Source: an uncultured Pelagibacteraceae bacterium (GTDB taxonomy: Bacteria > Pseudomonadota > Alphaproteobacteria > Pelagibacterales > Pelagibacteraceae). Taken from it: DNA of 64,000 nucleotides. Below, one piece after another: positions 1-8,190 of this stretch. The translations under genes were made by a program, and so were the position numbers. How positions within the stretch are numbered: position 1 is the stretch's first letter; the number at the start of each line of letters is the position of its first letter. Location: positions 207,026 to 271,025 of the forward strand of contig CACOLA010000002.1 of assembly GCA_902627935.1 (NCBI GenBank). The letters run 5' to 3'. The notes below the pieces were generated by a model that had not been told where the DNA came from, did no database searches, and was given only the letters and a program-made list of their open reading frames with translations.

Positions 1-33
1 ATAAAAAAATATGAAAGAAAGCTTGAAAAAAAA

Positions 34-681
34 ATGCTTCAAGATCCACTTAAAGCTGGAAAATGGATTATTTCTGAAATGAAAAAGATCATGAAAAAAG
101 AAAAGATTGATTTTGTTACGTATATATTTGTGATTAATAAAACTCTGATAGAAATGGCTTCAGAAGAGGATGAGATCATTGATATGTTAACAGAACTTCA
201 ATCGATGAATAATTCAGAGTTAATTAAACAAACAAAAGAAATTAAAAAAGAGATAGAATCTTTTGAGGGTGCTAGTAGTACAAGTTATGCATCTGGACCC
301 ACCACATTTACATATAATAAACTTAAAATTGGTAAAGATATAAATGGTAATTTATTTTTAAAAGGACCCAGTAAATTCTCAGTAGCGATTAATGAAACCA
401 TGACATTAGACGCGGAATTAAATATTTATTTAGGTGAATATAGCAATAAAACATATGGTTTTATATCAGCATGCTATGTAGATTGTTCAAAATTCAATAA
501 TAAATTCGATAAAATGATTAAGCCGGTTTTCTCTAAAATTAAAAAAAATGTAAAAACCAAAACCACCACTTCAACAAAAAATGATTTGATAGAACAATTA
601 GAACAGTTAAACAGTTTATTTAAATCTGGGGTACTTACCAAGGAAGAATTTGAAAAAGCAAAGAAAAAAATTTTAAATTAA
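34..681 (+). CDS. SHOCT-domain protein, possibly 5'-partial
   Basis: A 215-residue protein without a signal peptide. The last ~30 residues form a SHOCT module (short C-terminal helical domain) ending in KEEFEKAKKKILN, a motif common at the C-terminus of bacterial proteins and thought to mediate oligomerisation. The N-terminal ~80 residues are helical and charged; the middle (~85-160) looks beta-rich and is not recognised. The frame stays open upstream to base 1, so the true start may lie outside the window. Its stop directly abuts the hisA start, so it probably shares the his operon transcript. A shorter SHOCT protein with a very similar tail is at 28229-28486. Function unknown. Confidence 0.6.
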   Translation: MLQDPLKAGKWIISEMKKIMKKEKIDFVTYIFVINKTLIEMASEEDEIIDMLTELQSMNNSELIKQTKEIKKEIESFEGASSTSYASGPTTFTYNKLKIGKDINGNLFLKGPSKFSVAINETMTLDAELNIYLGEYSNKTYGFISACYVDCSKFNNKFDKMIKPVFSKIKKNVKTKTTTSTKNDLIEQLEQLNSLFKSGVLTKEEFEKAKKKILN

Positions 682-1398
682 ATGAAAATATTTCCTGCAA
701 TTGATATTAAAGACAAAAAGTGTGTAAGATTAGTTAAAGGAGATTTTGACAATAAAACCGAGTACGAAATATCTCCAGTTGAACAAGCTGGTAAATTTAA
801 AGATCATGGATTTAAAAATTTGCATATAGTTGATTTAGATGGAGCTTTAACTGGTAAAACAATAAATTTAGATATTATTCAGGATATAGTTGGTAAATTC
901 AATTTAAATATTGAGGTTGGTGGTGGCATTAGAAATATTGATAGTGTTCACAAATATATAGATGTAGGTGCTGAGAAAGTAATTTTAGGTAGTGCTGCTA
1001 TTAGAGATAAAAATTTTTTGAAAGAGGCATGTAAAAGATATCCTAATAAAATTGCTTTAGGTTTGGATGCTAAAGGTGGGTATTTATCTGTATCTGGATG
1101 GAAGGAAAACTCTAATCAATTTACTTTAGAATATTTAAAAGAAGTTAATGATTATGGTGTTAGTAGATTGATTTATACTGATATTAATAGAGATGGCATG
1201 AAACAAGGTCCAAATTTTGCTGAAACATTTAAAGTTTCTGAGATCTCAAATTGCCCTGTAGTTATGTCTGGTGGCGTTTCATCAATAGAGGATGTTAAAA
1301 AAGCAAAGAATTTAAAAAACATTGAAGGTATAATAATAGGTAAAGCTATTTATGACGGTGACATTAAATTAGAAGACTTAGCAATGGAAATAAATTAG
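682..1398 (+). CDS. hisA: HisA, ProFAR isomerase
   Basis: Phosphoribosylformimino-5-aminoimidazole carboxamide ribotide isomerase, a cytoplasmic (beta/alpha)8 enzyme of histidine synthesis; it converts ProFAR to PRFAR. The 238-residue length is normal for the family. Visible marks are the FPAIDIKD start with the first catalytic acid at Asp8, a phosphate loop EVGGGIR at ~78-84, the second catalytic acid Asp129 in GLDAKGG, and a C-terminal phosphate loop VMSGGVSS. The ATG follows the preceding stop with no gap. hisF lies just downstream beyond a tiny ORF, and hisE follows, so this is part of a his operon. Confidence 0.96.
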   Translation: MKIFPAIDIKDKKCVRLVKGDFDNKTEYEISPVEQAGKFKDHGFKNLHIVDLDGALTGKTINLDIIQDIVGKFNLNIEVGGGIRNIDSVHKYIDVGAEKVILGSAAIRDKNFLKEACKRYPNKIALGLDAKGGYLSVSGWKENSNQFTLEYLKEVNDYGVSRLIYTDINRDGMKQGPNFAETFKVSEISNCPVVMSGGVSSIEDVKKAKNLKNIEGIIIGKAIYDGDIKLEDLAMEIN

Positions 1399-1488
1399 AT
1401 GAAGTCTTTTGATTACATTAGTCTCTATCTTCTAGTTATCGTAATGTGTTTTGTGAGTGTAAATTTTTTATATAGAATGTTTTTTTAA
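1399..1488 (+). CDS. Putative 29-aa single-span membrane peptide between hisA and hisF
   Basis: An ATG begins immediately after the hisA stop and reads 29 sense codons to TAA at 1486-1488, ending 2 nt before the hisF ATG. The product begins [10 protein letters not shown] and has one hydrophobic stretch of about 16-20 residues (roughly residues 8-25), as in single-span micropeptides. The ORF exactly fills the 92-base gap and has an ATG with no spacing on either side, which is what a coupled gene would look like. In DNA this AT-rich, short open frames also occur by chance, and no family is recognised. Confidence 0.4.
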   Translation: MKSFDYISLYLLVIVMCFVSVNFLYRMFF

Positions 1489-1490
1489 AA

Positions 1491-2246
1491 ATGCTCAAAA
1501 ATAGAATAATTCCTTGTTTAGATGTTAAAAATGGTCGCGTTGTTAAAGGGATTAATTTTATCGATTTAAAAGACGCAGGAGATCCTGTTGAACAGGCAAA
1601 AATCTATAGTGATGGTGGAGCTGATGAAATTTGTTTTCTGGATATTACCGCCTCAAATGAAAATAGAGAAATAATTTATGATGTTGTAAAAAAAACCTCT
1701 AAAAAGTGTTTTGTTCCATTAACTGTAGGAGGTGGTGTCAGAAGCATTGAGGATATTAACAACTTACTTAACTGTGGGGCTGATAAAGTTTCCATAAATA
1801 CAGCTGCTGTAGAAAATTCAAAAGTTATTATAAATAGTTCAAAAAAATTTGGGTCACAATGCATTGTAGTAGCAATCGATGCAAAAAAAAATGGGGACAA
1901 ATGGGAAGTGTTCACTCATGGGGGGAGAAATAATAGTGGTATTGATGCCTTAGAATATGCAGAACAAATGGAAGAGAATGGCGCAGGGGAATTACTAGTA
2001 ACTTCTATGGATAGAGATGGAACACAAGTTGGTTATGACATTGAATTAATGTCAAAAATTTCTTCTAAGGTTAATATTCCAGTCATTGCATCAGGCGGTG
2101 TAGGTAATTTAGATCACTTAGTCGATGGAATTAAATTAGGAAAAGCTAGTGCAGTTTTAGCTGCTTCTATATTTCATTACGGAAAACATTCGGTACAAGA
2201 AGCTAAAGAGTACTTGGACTCAAAAGGTATACCTGTTAGGATTTGA
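1491..2246 (+). CDS. hisF: HisF, imidazole glycerol phosphate synthase cyclase subunit
   Basis: Cyclase subunit of IGP synthase. With HisH (not in the window) it converts PRFAR plus ammonia to imidazole glycerol phosphate and AICAR. AICAR feeds into purine synthesis, where PurH (13411-14946) consumes it. The protein is a 251-residue (beta/alpha)8 barrel with [16 protein letters not shown] at 5-20, catalytic Asp11 and Asp130 (VVAIDAKK), phosphate loop TVGGGVRS (~78-85) and C-terminal IASGGVGN. It is clearly paralogous to HisA. Start ATG lies 2 nt after the small ORF. Confidence 0.96.
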   Translation: MLKNRIIPCLDVKNGRVVKGINFIDLKDAGDPVEQAKIYSDGGADEICFLDITASNENREIIYDVVKKTSKKCFVPLTVGGGVRSIEDINNLLNCGADKVSINTAAVENSKVIINSSKKFGSQCIVVAIDAKKNGDKWEVFTHGGRNNSGIDALEYAEQMEENGAGELLVTSMDRDGTQVGYDIELMSKISSKVNIPVIASGGVGNLDHLVDGIKLGKASAVLAASIFHYGKHSVQEAKEYLDSKGIPVRI

Positions 2247-2255
2247 GTCTTGAAC

Positions 2256-3251
2256 ATGGTTAAAAATAAAAAAAAATTATTATACATCGTAATTTTTTTA
2301 TTTATTTTTAAGCCACTATTAGCAGAAGAAAGCTGGTATCAAACTGCAGCAAACCTTCACAAAGAATGGGCGAAAACTTATCACACAGTAAGCGATATTG
2401 AGAGATACACCAACATTCATAAATCAGTAATTGGTAAAGCTGTAAAATTAAAACCAGGTAAGGTTTCTTTCCCGGGTTATCCAAACCAACTTTCAATGAA
2501 TGTAAATGTAAGTAATGGTGCTATGGCAGAAGTCTTTGGCGCTGAAGATTTTGCCTATAATGGAAAAACTTTTTATTCTTTTACAGCAGACTATTCAAAA
2601 TGTAAAAAAAAGGAAAAACAAAATGATTGTACTCATCATTTTGGAAGTGTTCGTACCGAACTTGTTTCAAAAAAATCTAAATGGACATTTAATGAAGGAA
2701 CAGAAAAATGGATACATTACGCATTTATGCCGGCAAATAATATGCTATTTCCAAAAAATCACGAAAGGAAATTTACAGTAGGGCAATGCCATCCAGACGG
2801 ACATAAGATAACTTGGATGATGACCATTCAAAAAGCAAATTTAATTTTCACTCAAGAATTTACGAGTTTTAAAAGTAATAATGAATGGAAACCGAGTAGT
2901 ATGGAAAAGAGAAGAATTATTAAAAAATTTAAAGTTAATGAAAACCATGGAACAGATAGTTGGACATCTGTGAGAATAAATTTTAAAAATACAAAAAAAC
3001 CAGATGGCAAGCTTAAGGTTTGGATAGACGGTAAACTTGCGTATGATTATGAAGGTCCAACGAATTGGGGTAAAAAAAAACACAAAGGCAAAAGAAGGAA
3101 CGTGTGCTATTTTAAATTTGGTTTATATTCTAACGCAAACTTAAAGGCAGAAAATAAGTATGAAGCAGAGGGTATGACAGTATTTACAGATTATATGGCA
3201 ATGGCTAAAACAGAGGAAAAATTGGAAGAATTATTATTAAAAGATAAATGA
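2256..3251 (+). CDS. Secreted polysaccharide-lyase-like protein (concanavalin-like fold)
   Basis: A 331-residue exported protein. A lysine-rich N-terminus precedes a hydrophobic signal segment (LLYIVIFLFIFKPLLA) and a cleavage site near AEES. The mature part has features of the heparin-lyase-I/glucuronan-lyase-type jelly-roll family. These include a beta-rich core, W-rich strands, the strand pair LKVWIDGKLAYDYEGP, and a late CYFKFGLYS motif preceded by basic residues. Substrate is unknown; an acidic glycan is plausible for such folds. A TTG six bases upstream (2250) is an alternative start. The stop is 1 nt before hisE, so the gene sits inside the his operon, an unexpected place for it. Confidence 0.65.
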   Translation: MVKNKKKLLYIVIFLFIFKPLLAEESWYQTAANLHKEWAKTYHTVSDIERYTNIHKSVIGKAVKLKPGKVSFPGYPNQLSMNVNVSNGAMAEVFGAEDFAYNGKTFYSFTADYSKCKKKEKQNDCTHHFGSVRTELVSKKSKWTFNEGTEKWIHYAFMPANNMLFPKNHERKFTVGQCHPDGHKITWMMTIQKANLIFTQEFTSFKSNNEWKPSSMEKRRIIKKFKVNENHGTDSWTSVRINFKNTKKPDGKLKVWIDGKLAYDYEGPTNWGKKKHKGKRRNVCYFKFGLYSNANLKAENKYEAEGMTVFTDYMAMAKTEEKLEELLLKDK

Positions 3252-3252
3252 T

Positions 3253-3522
3253 ATGAATTTTTTAGATGATTTAATAAGAGTAACTAGAGAAAGAAAAAAA
3301 AACCCCATAGAGGGTTCTTACACAAATAAGTTACTTAGTGACAAATCATTAAGTAAAGCCAAGGTTCTAGAAGAAATTGATGAACTTATTAGGGCTGTAG
3401 AAGATAACTCAAATAAAATACATGAGGCCGCAGATGTTCTTTATCATCTTGTTGTTTATTTAGAAGCTAATAACATCCGTATTGAGGATGTTATGCAAGA
3501 GTTAAACAAAAGAAGAAAGTAG
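3253..3522 (+). CDS. hisE: HisE, phosphoribosyl-ATP pyrophosphohydrolase
   Basis: Second step of histidine synthesis: hydrolysis of PR-ATP to PR-AMP and PPi. At 89 residues it is a typical stand-alone HisE of the all-alpha NTP pyrophosphatase (MazG-like) superfamily. Visible are the SYTNKLL segment, the metal-binding EEIDEL helix (~40-45) and HEAADVLYHLVVYL (~57-70), carrying the conserved acidic residues of the EExxE and ExxD motifs. The start lies 1 nt after the stop of the lyase-like gene, with little room for its own promoter. Confidence 0.9.
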   Translation: MNFLDDLIRVTRERKKNPIEGSYTNKLLSDKSLSKAKVLEEIDELIRAVEDNSNKIHEAADVLYHLVVYLEANNIRIEDVMQELNKRRK

Positions 3523-3533
3523 GAGGATGATAA

Positions 3534-3749
3534 ATGAAACATGTTACAAAAAAAAGGCATATTGCTAAAACATTAACTTGGCGAGTTCTAGCCACAACAG
3601 ATACTTTCGTAATTGCTTGGTTTATTACTGGAGAGTGGAATTGGGCTGGTGCTATAGCAGGAATGGAAGTTATCACAAAGATGTTCCTGTATTATTTTCA
3701 TGAAAGGGCATGGTATAATCATATTAAGTTTGGACTTGAAGAAAAATAG
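3534..3749 (+). CDS. DUF2061 family membrane protein
   Basis: A 71-residue protein matching the DUF2061 pattern: a basic N-terminal RHIAKTLTWRVLATTDT, one or two membrane segments (residues ~20-55), then KMFLYYFHERAW and a charged tail. The family is widespread in bacteria and uncharacterised; members are often found beside sulfate-assimilation or housekeeping genes. A good ribosome-binding site (aggagg, 3522-3527) precedes the ATG. It is 11 nt after hisE and probably in the same transcript. Confidence 0.8.
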   Translation: MKHVTKKRHIAKTLTWRVLATTDTFVIAWFITGEWNWAGAIAGMEVITKMFLYYFHERAWYNHIKFGLEEK

Positions 3750-3779
3750 TGATACTCATTACCAAATTTTTTTAAATCT

Positions 3780-4718
3780 ATGAGCCATAAATATTACAAG
3801 CCCGCTAGGTCAAGATTACAGAGAAGTGAATTAGCTGTTCCTGGTTCTTCACCAAATATGTTTGAAAAAGCATTGAACTCGGCAGCAGATTATATTTTCT
3901 TAGACTTAGAAGATGCAGTTTCACCTAACGATAAAGTCTCAGCTAGAGCTAATGTTATTAAAGCTTTAAACGAGATGAATTGGAGAGAAAAGGGTAAAAG
4001 TATTTCTGTAAGAATAAATAGTTTAGATACTCATTATATGTACAGTGATTTGGTTGAGATAGTAGAACAAGCTGGAGAAAATATAGATACAATCTTAGTC
4101 CCAAAAGCTGGAACAGAAAGTGATGTATATATGGTTGATTGTATGCTCTCTCAAATTGAGACTAATAAAAAACTTAAAAATAAAATTGGAATTGAATGTT
4201 TAATAGAAACTGCATTGGGTATGTCAAACATTAAAGAAATAGCGGCATCTAGCGAAAGGTTAGAAGCATTACATTTTGGTGTTGCAGATTATGCAGCAAG
4301 TTTAAGAGCTAGGACAGTTGTTATTGGAGGTTTAAATCCAGATTATCCAGGAGATCAATGGCACCACGGTTTATCAGAGTTAGTCATGACTTGCAGAGCT
4401 TATGGACTTAGAGCAATTGATGGCCCATTTGGAGATTTTAACGATCCAGATTCTTATATTGCAGCTGCTAAGAGAGGTGCTGCAATAGGTATAGAGGGTA
4501 AATGGGCGATACATCCCTCACAAATTGAGTTAGCTAATAAAGTTTTTTCTCCACCAGAAGCTGAGGTAAATAAAGCTAAAAGAATTATTGAAGAACTTGA
4601 TAAAGCAGCAAAAGATGGCAAAGGCGCAGCCCAGCTAGATGGAAGAATGATTGATGCCGCTTCAGCTAGAATGGCAGAAAATATTGTAAATATAGATAAA
4701 CTAATAAATAATAAATAA
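3780..4718 (+). CDS. mcl: L-malyl-CoA lyase (HpcH/HpaI / CitE-like aldolase)
   Basis: A 312-residue HpcH/HpaI-fold aldolase of the CitE/malyl-CoA lyase branch. It contains an N-terminal RSELAVPGSSPNMFEKA, the metal-site region FLDLEDAVSP (40-49, acidic Glu44/Asp45), VRINSLDTHY, LVPKAG, IECLIETALG and C-terminal KWAIHPSQIE. Adjacent genes encode both subunits of a malate-CoA ligase, so the likely reaction is (S)-malyl-CoA to acetyl-CoA plus glyoxylate. The ligase beta subunit begins 3 bases after this stop, so the three are one operon. A beta-methylmalyl-CoA or citramalyl-CoA activity cannot be excluded from sequence alone. Confidence 0.85.
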   Translation: MSHKYYKPARSRLQRSELAVPGSSPNMFEKALNSAADYIFLDLEDAVSPNDKVSARANVIKALNEMNWREKGKSISVRINSLDTHYMYSDLVEIVEQAGENIDTILVPKAGTESDVYMVDCMLSQIETNKKLKNKIGIECLIETALGMSNIKEIAASSERLEALHFGVADYAASLRARTVVIGGLNPDYPGDQWHHGLSELVMTCRAYGLRAIDGPFGDFNDPDSYIAAAKRGAAIGIEGKWAIHPSQIELANKVFSPPEAEVNKAKRIIEELDKAAKDGKGAAQLDGRMIDAASARMAENIVNIDKLINNK

Positions 4719-4720
4719 TT

Positions 4721-5881
4721 ATGGATATTCACGAATATCAAGCAAAAGAGATTTTATCTAGCTTTGGAGTAACAATACCTAGAGGTGGAATCGTTTATAG
4801 TCCAGAAACTGCAGAAAATAAAGCAAGAGAAATAGGTGGTTCGAAATGGGTTGTAAAAGCCCAGATTCACTCTGGTGCGAGAGGAAAAGCTGGAGGGGTA
4901 ATTGTTTGTAATTCCCCTCTAGAAGTCGCTCAAGCTACTGACAAGCTTTTAGGAAAAAAATTAGTTACTAATCAAACAGGCCCTGAAGGAAAAATTGTAA
5001 ATAGAATTTACATTGAAGAAGCAACAGACATAGAGAAAGAATTATACTTAGGACTTGTCTTTGATAGAGCCTCAGAAAGTATAATGGTTGTGGCTTCAAC
5101 AGAAGGTGGAATGAGCGTTGAGGAAATTGCAAAAGAAAAACCAAACTCTATAATTAGATCAAAAATAGAAGTTGCGGTAGGAATACAAAGTTTTCAGGCA
5201 AGAGAATTGGCTTTTGGATTAGGTATTGAGCCTGAATTAATTAGAAGAGCATCAGAAACTATAGTTGGTTGTGCAAAAGCTTTCAGTGAGTTAGATGCTA
5301 CTATGGTTGAGGTAAATCCATTAGTAATATCAAAACAAAAACAAATTTTAGCATTAGATTGTAAAATGAGTTTTGATAATAATGCAATGTTTAGAAGAGA
5401 TAAAGTATCAGAATTACGTGATAAAACTCAAGAAGAAGAAAAAGAAGTTTATGCATCAGATAGAGGTTTAAATTATGTGAGCTTAGATGGGAATATTGGA
5501 AACATCATTAATGGTGCTGGATTAGCAATGGCATCTATGGATATGATTAAATTAGCAGGAGGTGAACCAGCAAATTTTCTAGATGTTGGTGGTGGAGCTA
5601 CACCTGAAAAAATAGTAAAGGCTTTTAGGTTGATAACAATGGATAAGAAAGTCAAAGTCATTTTAGTAAACATTTTTGCTGGAATAAATAGATGTGATTG
5701 GGTAGCTGAGGGAATAGTTCAAGCACTTGATAAAATAGAAATTAAAGTTCCACTCGTAATAAGATTAGCAGGAACAAATGTTGAAAAAGGTAATAAAATT
5801 CTTAGGGATAGCAAGTTAGATTATATTGAGGCAAACACTCTTGAAGACGCCGCAAATAAAGCAGTGGCAGCGTTGAAATAA
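4721..5881 (+). CDS. mtkA: Malate-CoA ligase (malate thiokinase) beta subunit
   Basis: An ATP-grasp subunit of a SucC-like CoA ligase, 386 residues. It begins MDIHEYQAKEILSSFGV and has the KAQIHSGARGKAGGV nucleotide-binding segment (~46-60), an EVNPL motif and LDVGGGATPEK. As remembered from Methylobacterium, MtkA shares QTGPEGK, FQARE-FGLG, DCKMSFDNNA-FRR and NIFAGINRCDWVAEG. These MtkA-like signatures and the coupling to malyl-CoA lyase make malate rather than succinate the likely substrate. The enzyme activates malate with ATP and CoA. Confidence 0.87.
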   Translation: MDIHEYQAKEILSSFGVTIPRGGIVYSPETAENKAREIGGSKWVVKAQIHSGARGKAGGVIVCNSPLEVAQATDKLLGKKLVTNQTGPEGKIVNRIYIEEATDIEKELYLGLVFDRASESIMVVASTEGGMSVEEIAKEKPNSIIRSKIEVAVGIQSFQARELAFGLGIEPELIRRASETIVGCAKAFSELDATMVEVNPLVISKQKQILALDCKMSFDNNAMFRRDKVSELRDKTQEEEKEVYASDRGLNYVSLDGNIGNIINGAGLAMASMDMIKLAGGEPANFLDVGGGATPEKIVKAFRLITMDKKVKVILVNIFAGINRCDWVAEGIVQALDKIEIKVPLVIRLAGTNVEKGNKILRDSKLDYIEANTLEDAANKAVAALK

Positions 5882-5884
5882 CAA

Positions 5885-6772
5885 ATGGCAGTTATAATAG
5901 AAAAAAATACAAAGATTTTAATTCAGGGCTTCACTGGAAAGATGGGAACTTTCCATGCCGAGGAAATGATAAAATATGGATCTAATGTTGTAGGAGGTGT
6001 AACGCCTGGAAAAGGAGGTCAAAAACATTTAGATAGACCTGTATTTAATACAGTTAAAGATGCTGTTAAGCATACTGGAGCTACAGCATCAATTTTATTT
6101 GTTCCTCCAGCGTTTGCAGCTGATTCTGCAATGGAAGCAGCTGATGCAGGAATAAAAACTTGTGTAGCTATAGTTGATGGTATCCCATCTCACGATATGA
6201 TTAGAATTAAAAGATATATGAGAAGGTATTCTAAAAATGAGAAGATGACATTGGTAGGTCCTAATTGTGCAGGAATAATTAGTCCAGGTAAATCAATGTT
6301 AGGAATTATGCCAGGACATATTTATAAAGAGGGTAGAGTCGGAATTATCAGCAGGTCTGGAACTTTAGGTTACGAAGCTGCCGCACAAATGAAAAATTTA
6401 GGTATTGGAATTTCAACTAGTGTTGGAATAGGAGGTGATCCAATTAATGGAAGTTCTTTTAGAGATATAATTGAAAAATTTGAAACAGATAATGAGACTG
6501 ATGCTATTTTGATGATCGGTGAAATTGGAGGACCACAAGAAGTTGCTGCAGGAGAATTTGCAAAAGAAAATATGAAAAAACCAGTTATAGGATATATCGC
6601 TGGACTTACAGCCCCAAAAGGAAGAGTGATGGGTCATGCAGGAGCAATTGTATCTGCTTATGGTGAAAGTGCGATTGAAAAAGTTGAAATATTAAAAGAA
6701 TGTGGTGTAACTATTTCAAAGAACCCATCAGTCATGGGTGATACTGTTAAATCAGTACTTAATAAAATTTAA
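5885..6772 (+). CDS. mtkB: Malate-CoA ligase alpha subunit
   Basis: A SucD-like alpha subunit of 295 residues with an N-terminal CoA-binding Rossmann domain (ILIQGFTGKMGTFHAEEM) and a C-terminal ligase domain. The phosphohistidine is His251 in VMGHAGAIVS; GPNCAGIISP and SRSGTLGYEAA are the usual nucleotide and CoA contacts. It starts 3 bases after mtkA. Together with MtkA and the lyase it converts malate to acetyl-CoA and glyoxylate, as in the serine cycle. Other serine-cycle genes are not visible in this window. Confidence 0.88.
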   Translation: MAVIIEKNTKILIQGFTGKMGTFHAEEMIKYGSNVVGGVTPGKGGQKHLDRPVFNTVKDAVKHTGATASILFVPPAFAADSAMEAADAGIKTCVAIVDGIPSHDMIRIKRYMRRYSKNEKMTLVGPNCAGIISPGKSMLGIMPGHIYKEGRVGIISRSGTLGYEAAAQMKNLGIGISTSVGIGGDPINGSSFRDIIEKFETDNETDAILMIGEIGGPQEVAAGEFAKENMKKPVIGYIAGLTAPKGRVMGHAGAIVSAYGESAIEKVEILKECGVTISKNPSVMGDTVKSVLNKI

Positions 6773-6773
6773 A

Positions 6774-7139
6774 ATGACATATGATGATCAAAATATTTTT
6801 GCAAAAATATTAAGAGGAGAGATTCCTTGTAAAAAAATATATGAAGATAAATATATATTATCATTCTATGACATAAATCCACAAAAAAAAGTTCACGCAT
6901 TAGTCATACCTAAAGGAAGATATATTGATCTTGATGACTTTAGTGTGAATGCGAGTTCAGATGAAATTGTTGGTTTGTTAAAAGGTATAAATTTAGTTGC
7001 AAAAAAATTAAAAATCTCTGCTGGTATAGGAAAAGGGTACAGAACATTAGCAAACATTAGTGAGCATGGAGGTCAGGAGGTTCCCCATTTACATTTTCAT
7101 ATTTTTGGAGGTGAAATAGTGGGAAAAATGGTCGAGTGA
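6774..7139 (+). CDS. HIT family (histidine triad) protein
   Basis: A 121-residue HIT hydrolase of the HINT/adenosine phosphoramidase type. The family core includes NIFAKILRGEIPCKKIYED near the start, ALVIPK in the middle, and the triad HLHFHIFGG near the C-terminus (His105, His107, His109). It probably hydrolyses nucleoside 5'-phosphoramidates. I chose the ATG at 6774, 1 nt after the mtkB stop; the upstream in-frame codon at 6738 would lie inside mtkB. The next gene overlaps its end (GTGA). Confidence 0.9.
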   Translation: MTYDDQNIFAKILRGEIPCKKIYEDKYILSFYDINPQKKVHALVIPKGRYIDLDDFSVNASSDEIVGLLKGINLVAKKLKISAGIGKGYRTLANISEHGGQEVPHLHFHIFGGEIVGKMVE

Positions 7140-7642
7140 ATGAAAAAATTTATAGAAATTTTTTAGAGATTAAAACAATTGATTCTCTAATTGAGGCCTC
7201 ACCACCTCAAAAAAAATGTTCAATTGATTTAGCAAATCCAAATGACTTTCAGATTAATAAGTTTTTTTATAAAAATGTTGGAAAAAAACATAAATGGACA
7301 GACCGTCTCGCATGGACTGAAACTGATTGGATTAACTATACTTCAAATACAAAAGTAGAAACTTATATTTTAAAAGTCCAAGGTGATCTAGCAGGTTATT
7401 TTGAAACAATTTTTCATTTAAATCTTCAAGAAATTGAAATAGCATATTTTGGTTTATTAGAAGAATATCACAATAAAAAATTAGGTGGGCACCTTCTCTC
7501 ATTTGCTATTAAAAGATCTTTTCAGAAAAAAAATTTAAAAAGAGTTTGGGTTCACACATGTACCTTGGACCATAAAAATGCTTTAAAAAATTATCTAGCA
7601 AGAGGTATGAAAATTTATAAAAAGGAAATCTTTGAAATTTAA
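7136..7642 (+). CDS. GNAT family acetyltransferase
   Basis: A 168-residue protein with a GNAT fold. The segment LKVQGDLAGYFE looks like strand beta4, EIAYFGLLEEYHNKKLGGHLLSFAI contains the acetyl-CoA pyrophosphate loop (variant of Q/RxxGxG/A), and RVWVHTCTLDHKNALKNYLARGM matches the terminal motif. Acceptor substrate unknown. The GTG start overlaps the HIT gene stop. It converges with lolA, whose last codons overlap this gene by 4 bases. Confidence 0.75.
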   Translation: MNEKIYRNFLEIKTIDSLIEASPPQKKCSIDLANPNDFQINKFFYKNVGKKHKWTDRLAWTETDWINYTSNTKVETYILKVQGDLAGYFETIFHLNLQEIEIAYFGLLEEYHNKKLGGHLLSFAIKRSFQKKNLKRVWVHTCTLDHKNALKNYLARGMKIYKKEIFEI

Positions 7643-8190
7643 TTTGGTGAAGGAAGTTTAAAAGTATTTTTTTTTATGGGTTGATTTTTTTTTAAAGAAG
7701 AAAGAAAAGTTATATTTAAATTTTGATATATATCTAAAGTCTGCCACCCGACAAGATTAGAATTTTTCATATCAAAAAAAATATTTATTTCACTTTCATT
7801 CTCAATAATAGTAAAGTTTATAAATTTATTATCAATAATTCTTTCATTTAAAGTATTGATTTTATTAATCAAAAATTTTTTGTCTAAAATAAAGTTAAGT
7901 GGAGTTTTTTCAATAGAATACCGATAATAATTTCCATTATGTGTTTTAATTACAAGTGAATTACCATTTGAAACTAAAATTTTATTATTTGATCTATCGT
8001 ATTTACAAAAAATTTTTTTTGGATATTCCAAAATACAATTTCCTGTTTCAATTTTACCGTTTATATTTTGCTCAAAGTTAAAGCTTAAATTTTTTGTTTC
8101 TAAAAGATTTTGAACTAAATTTTTTTTCACTGAGCTAAGTGCAACGCTATGGATATTGAAAAATAATAATATAATTAAGATTTTTTTCAT
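7639..8190 (-). CDS. lolA: LolA-like outer-membrane lipoprotein carrier protein
   Basis: A periplasmic chaperone-like protein of 183 residues with an N-terminal signal peptide (MKKILIILLFFNIHSVALS). The rest is the half-open beta-barrel pattern of LolA. It includes NLSFNFEQNINGKIETG, a CKYDRSNNKILVSNG strand pair and LVGWQTLDIYQNLNITFLS near the C-terminus. It carries lipoproteins from LolCDE to the outer membrane. It directly follows ftsK (1-base overlap), the ftsK-lolA order common in alphaproteobacteria. Confidence 0.8.
   Translation of the reverse strand: MKKILIILLFFNIHSVALSSVKKNLVQNLLETKNLSFNFEQNINGKIETGNCILEYPKKIFCKYDRSNNKILVSNGNSLVIKTHNGNYYRYSIEKTPLNFILDKKFLINKINTLNERIIDNKFINFTIIENESEINIFFDMKNSNLVGWQTLDIYQNLNITFLSSLKKNQPIKKNTFKLPSPN

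Noticed and set aside
2515..2781. 88-codon frame on the plus strand inside the lyase-like gene
   Set aside because: It lies entirely in another frame of a long gene with signal peptide and conserved motifs, and its translation is not organised like a protein.
4454..4741. 95-codon minus-strand frame over the end of mcl and start of mtkA
   Set aside because: Antisense shadow over two strongly conserved genes; Ala/Ser-rich sequence results from reverse reading of their codons.
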